Shown here: piece by piece, positions 5,977 through 6,040 of the stretch
Numbering within the stretch: the stretch's first letter is position 1
How the letters are laid out: every line of letters begins with the position of its first letter
Assembly: GCA_028278125.1 (NCBI GenBank)
Contig: JANQEY010000284.1
Location: forward strand, 1-6,040
DNA length: 6,040 bases
Reading direction: 5' to 3'
Source: a bacterium
Lineage (GTDB): Bacteria; Electryoneota; Electryoneia; Electryoneales; Electryoneaceae
Notes under the pieces: model-generated
Told to the model about the DNA's origin: nothing
The model's database searches: none
What the model saw: the letters and a program-made list of their open reading frames with translations, nothing else
Made by a program: the position numbers and the translations under genes

Positions 5977-6040
5977 AATAAAAAGCTCCAACATTCTCCC
6001 TCATCCTCGCCAGCAGCCCAAGCCCCACCTCCGGATGCGG
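5975..6040 (-). CDS. C-terminal end of a convergent minus-strand gene (truncated by window edge)
   Basis: Reading the minus strand from the window edge gives 22 codons, PHPEVGLGLLARM then RENVGAFY, ending in TAA (complement of 5975-5977). GC content rises sharply compared with the amidase gene and resembles the exporter gene, supporting real coding sequence on the other side of an AT-rich segment. The HPEVGLGLLARM stretch is reminiscent of the helix after a cyclic-nucleotide-binding fold in Crp/Fnr-like proteins, but 22 residues are too few to assign a family. Confidence 0.45.
   Translation of the reverse strand, partial: PHPEVGLGLLARMRENVGAFY

Overview
The window looks like part of a Gram-negative genome, most plausibly a deep-branching relative of the Bacteroidetes/FCB assemblage (Calditrichota, KSB1 or Ignavibacteria-like). 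The main evidence is the large secreted protein at 2729-5911. It ends in an NFPNPFN...LPSGIYLCQI...ETKKLILQR tail, the usual form of the type IX secretion (T9SS/Por) C-terminal sorting domain in those phyla. The lineage is an inference; there is no rRNA or core marker gene here.

Layout. Bases 1-1146 hold the GC-rich 3' part of an RND/MMPL-type membrane exporter whose start lies outside the window. A hairpin-rich stretch follows (1160-1236), then a gene-free but information-dense leader (about 1240-1696). The leader carries a sigma70-like promoter (TTGACT-16-TATACT), a well-conserved GEMM-I (cyclic di-GMP-I) riboswitch aptamer at about 1340-1494, and an overlapping intrinsic-terminator-like hairpin with a T5 run (1488-1524). 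About 170 AT-rich bases then lead to the first gene; they contain only a possible 20-codon leader ORF overlapping that gene's start by ATGA. Two AT-rich genes follow 24 bases apart: a secreted TolB/PD40-type beta-propeller protein (1697-2704) and a 1060-residue secreted N-acetylmuramoyl-L-alanine amidase with many Ig-like modules and a T9SS tail (2729-5911). The last 66 bases return to GC-rich sequence and read well as the C-terminus of a convergent minus-strand gene.

How it fits together. The promoter, riboswitch, terminator and two exported-protein genes form a self-contained transcription unit. The 3' edge of the aptamer and the 5' arm of the terminator share bases. The simplest reading is that ligand binding prevents termination and turns on a peptidoglycan amidase with adhesin-like modules plus a propeller partner. 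That would tie surface remodelling to the sessile/biofilm second messenger. The conserved RNA core and the amidase motifs are directly visible; the direction of switching and the partnership are inferences. The AT-rich unit lies between GC-rich convergent neighbours, which suggests an inserted or horizontally acquired cassette.
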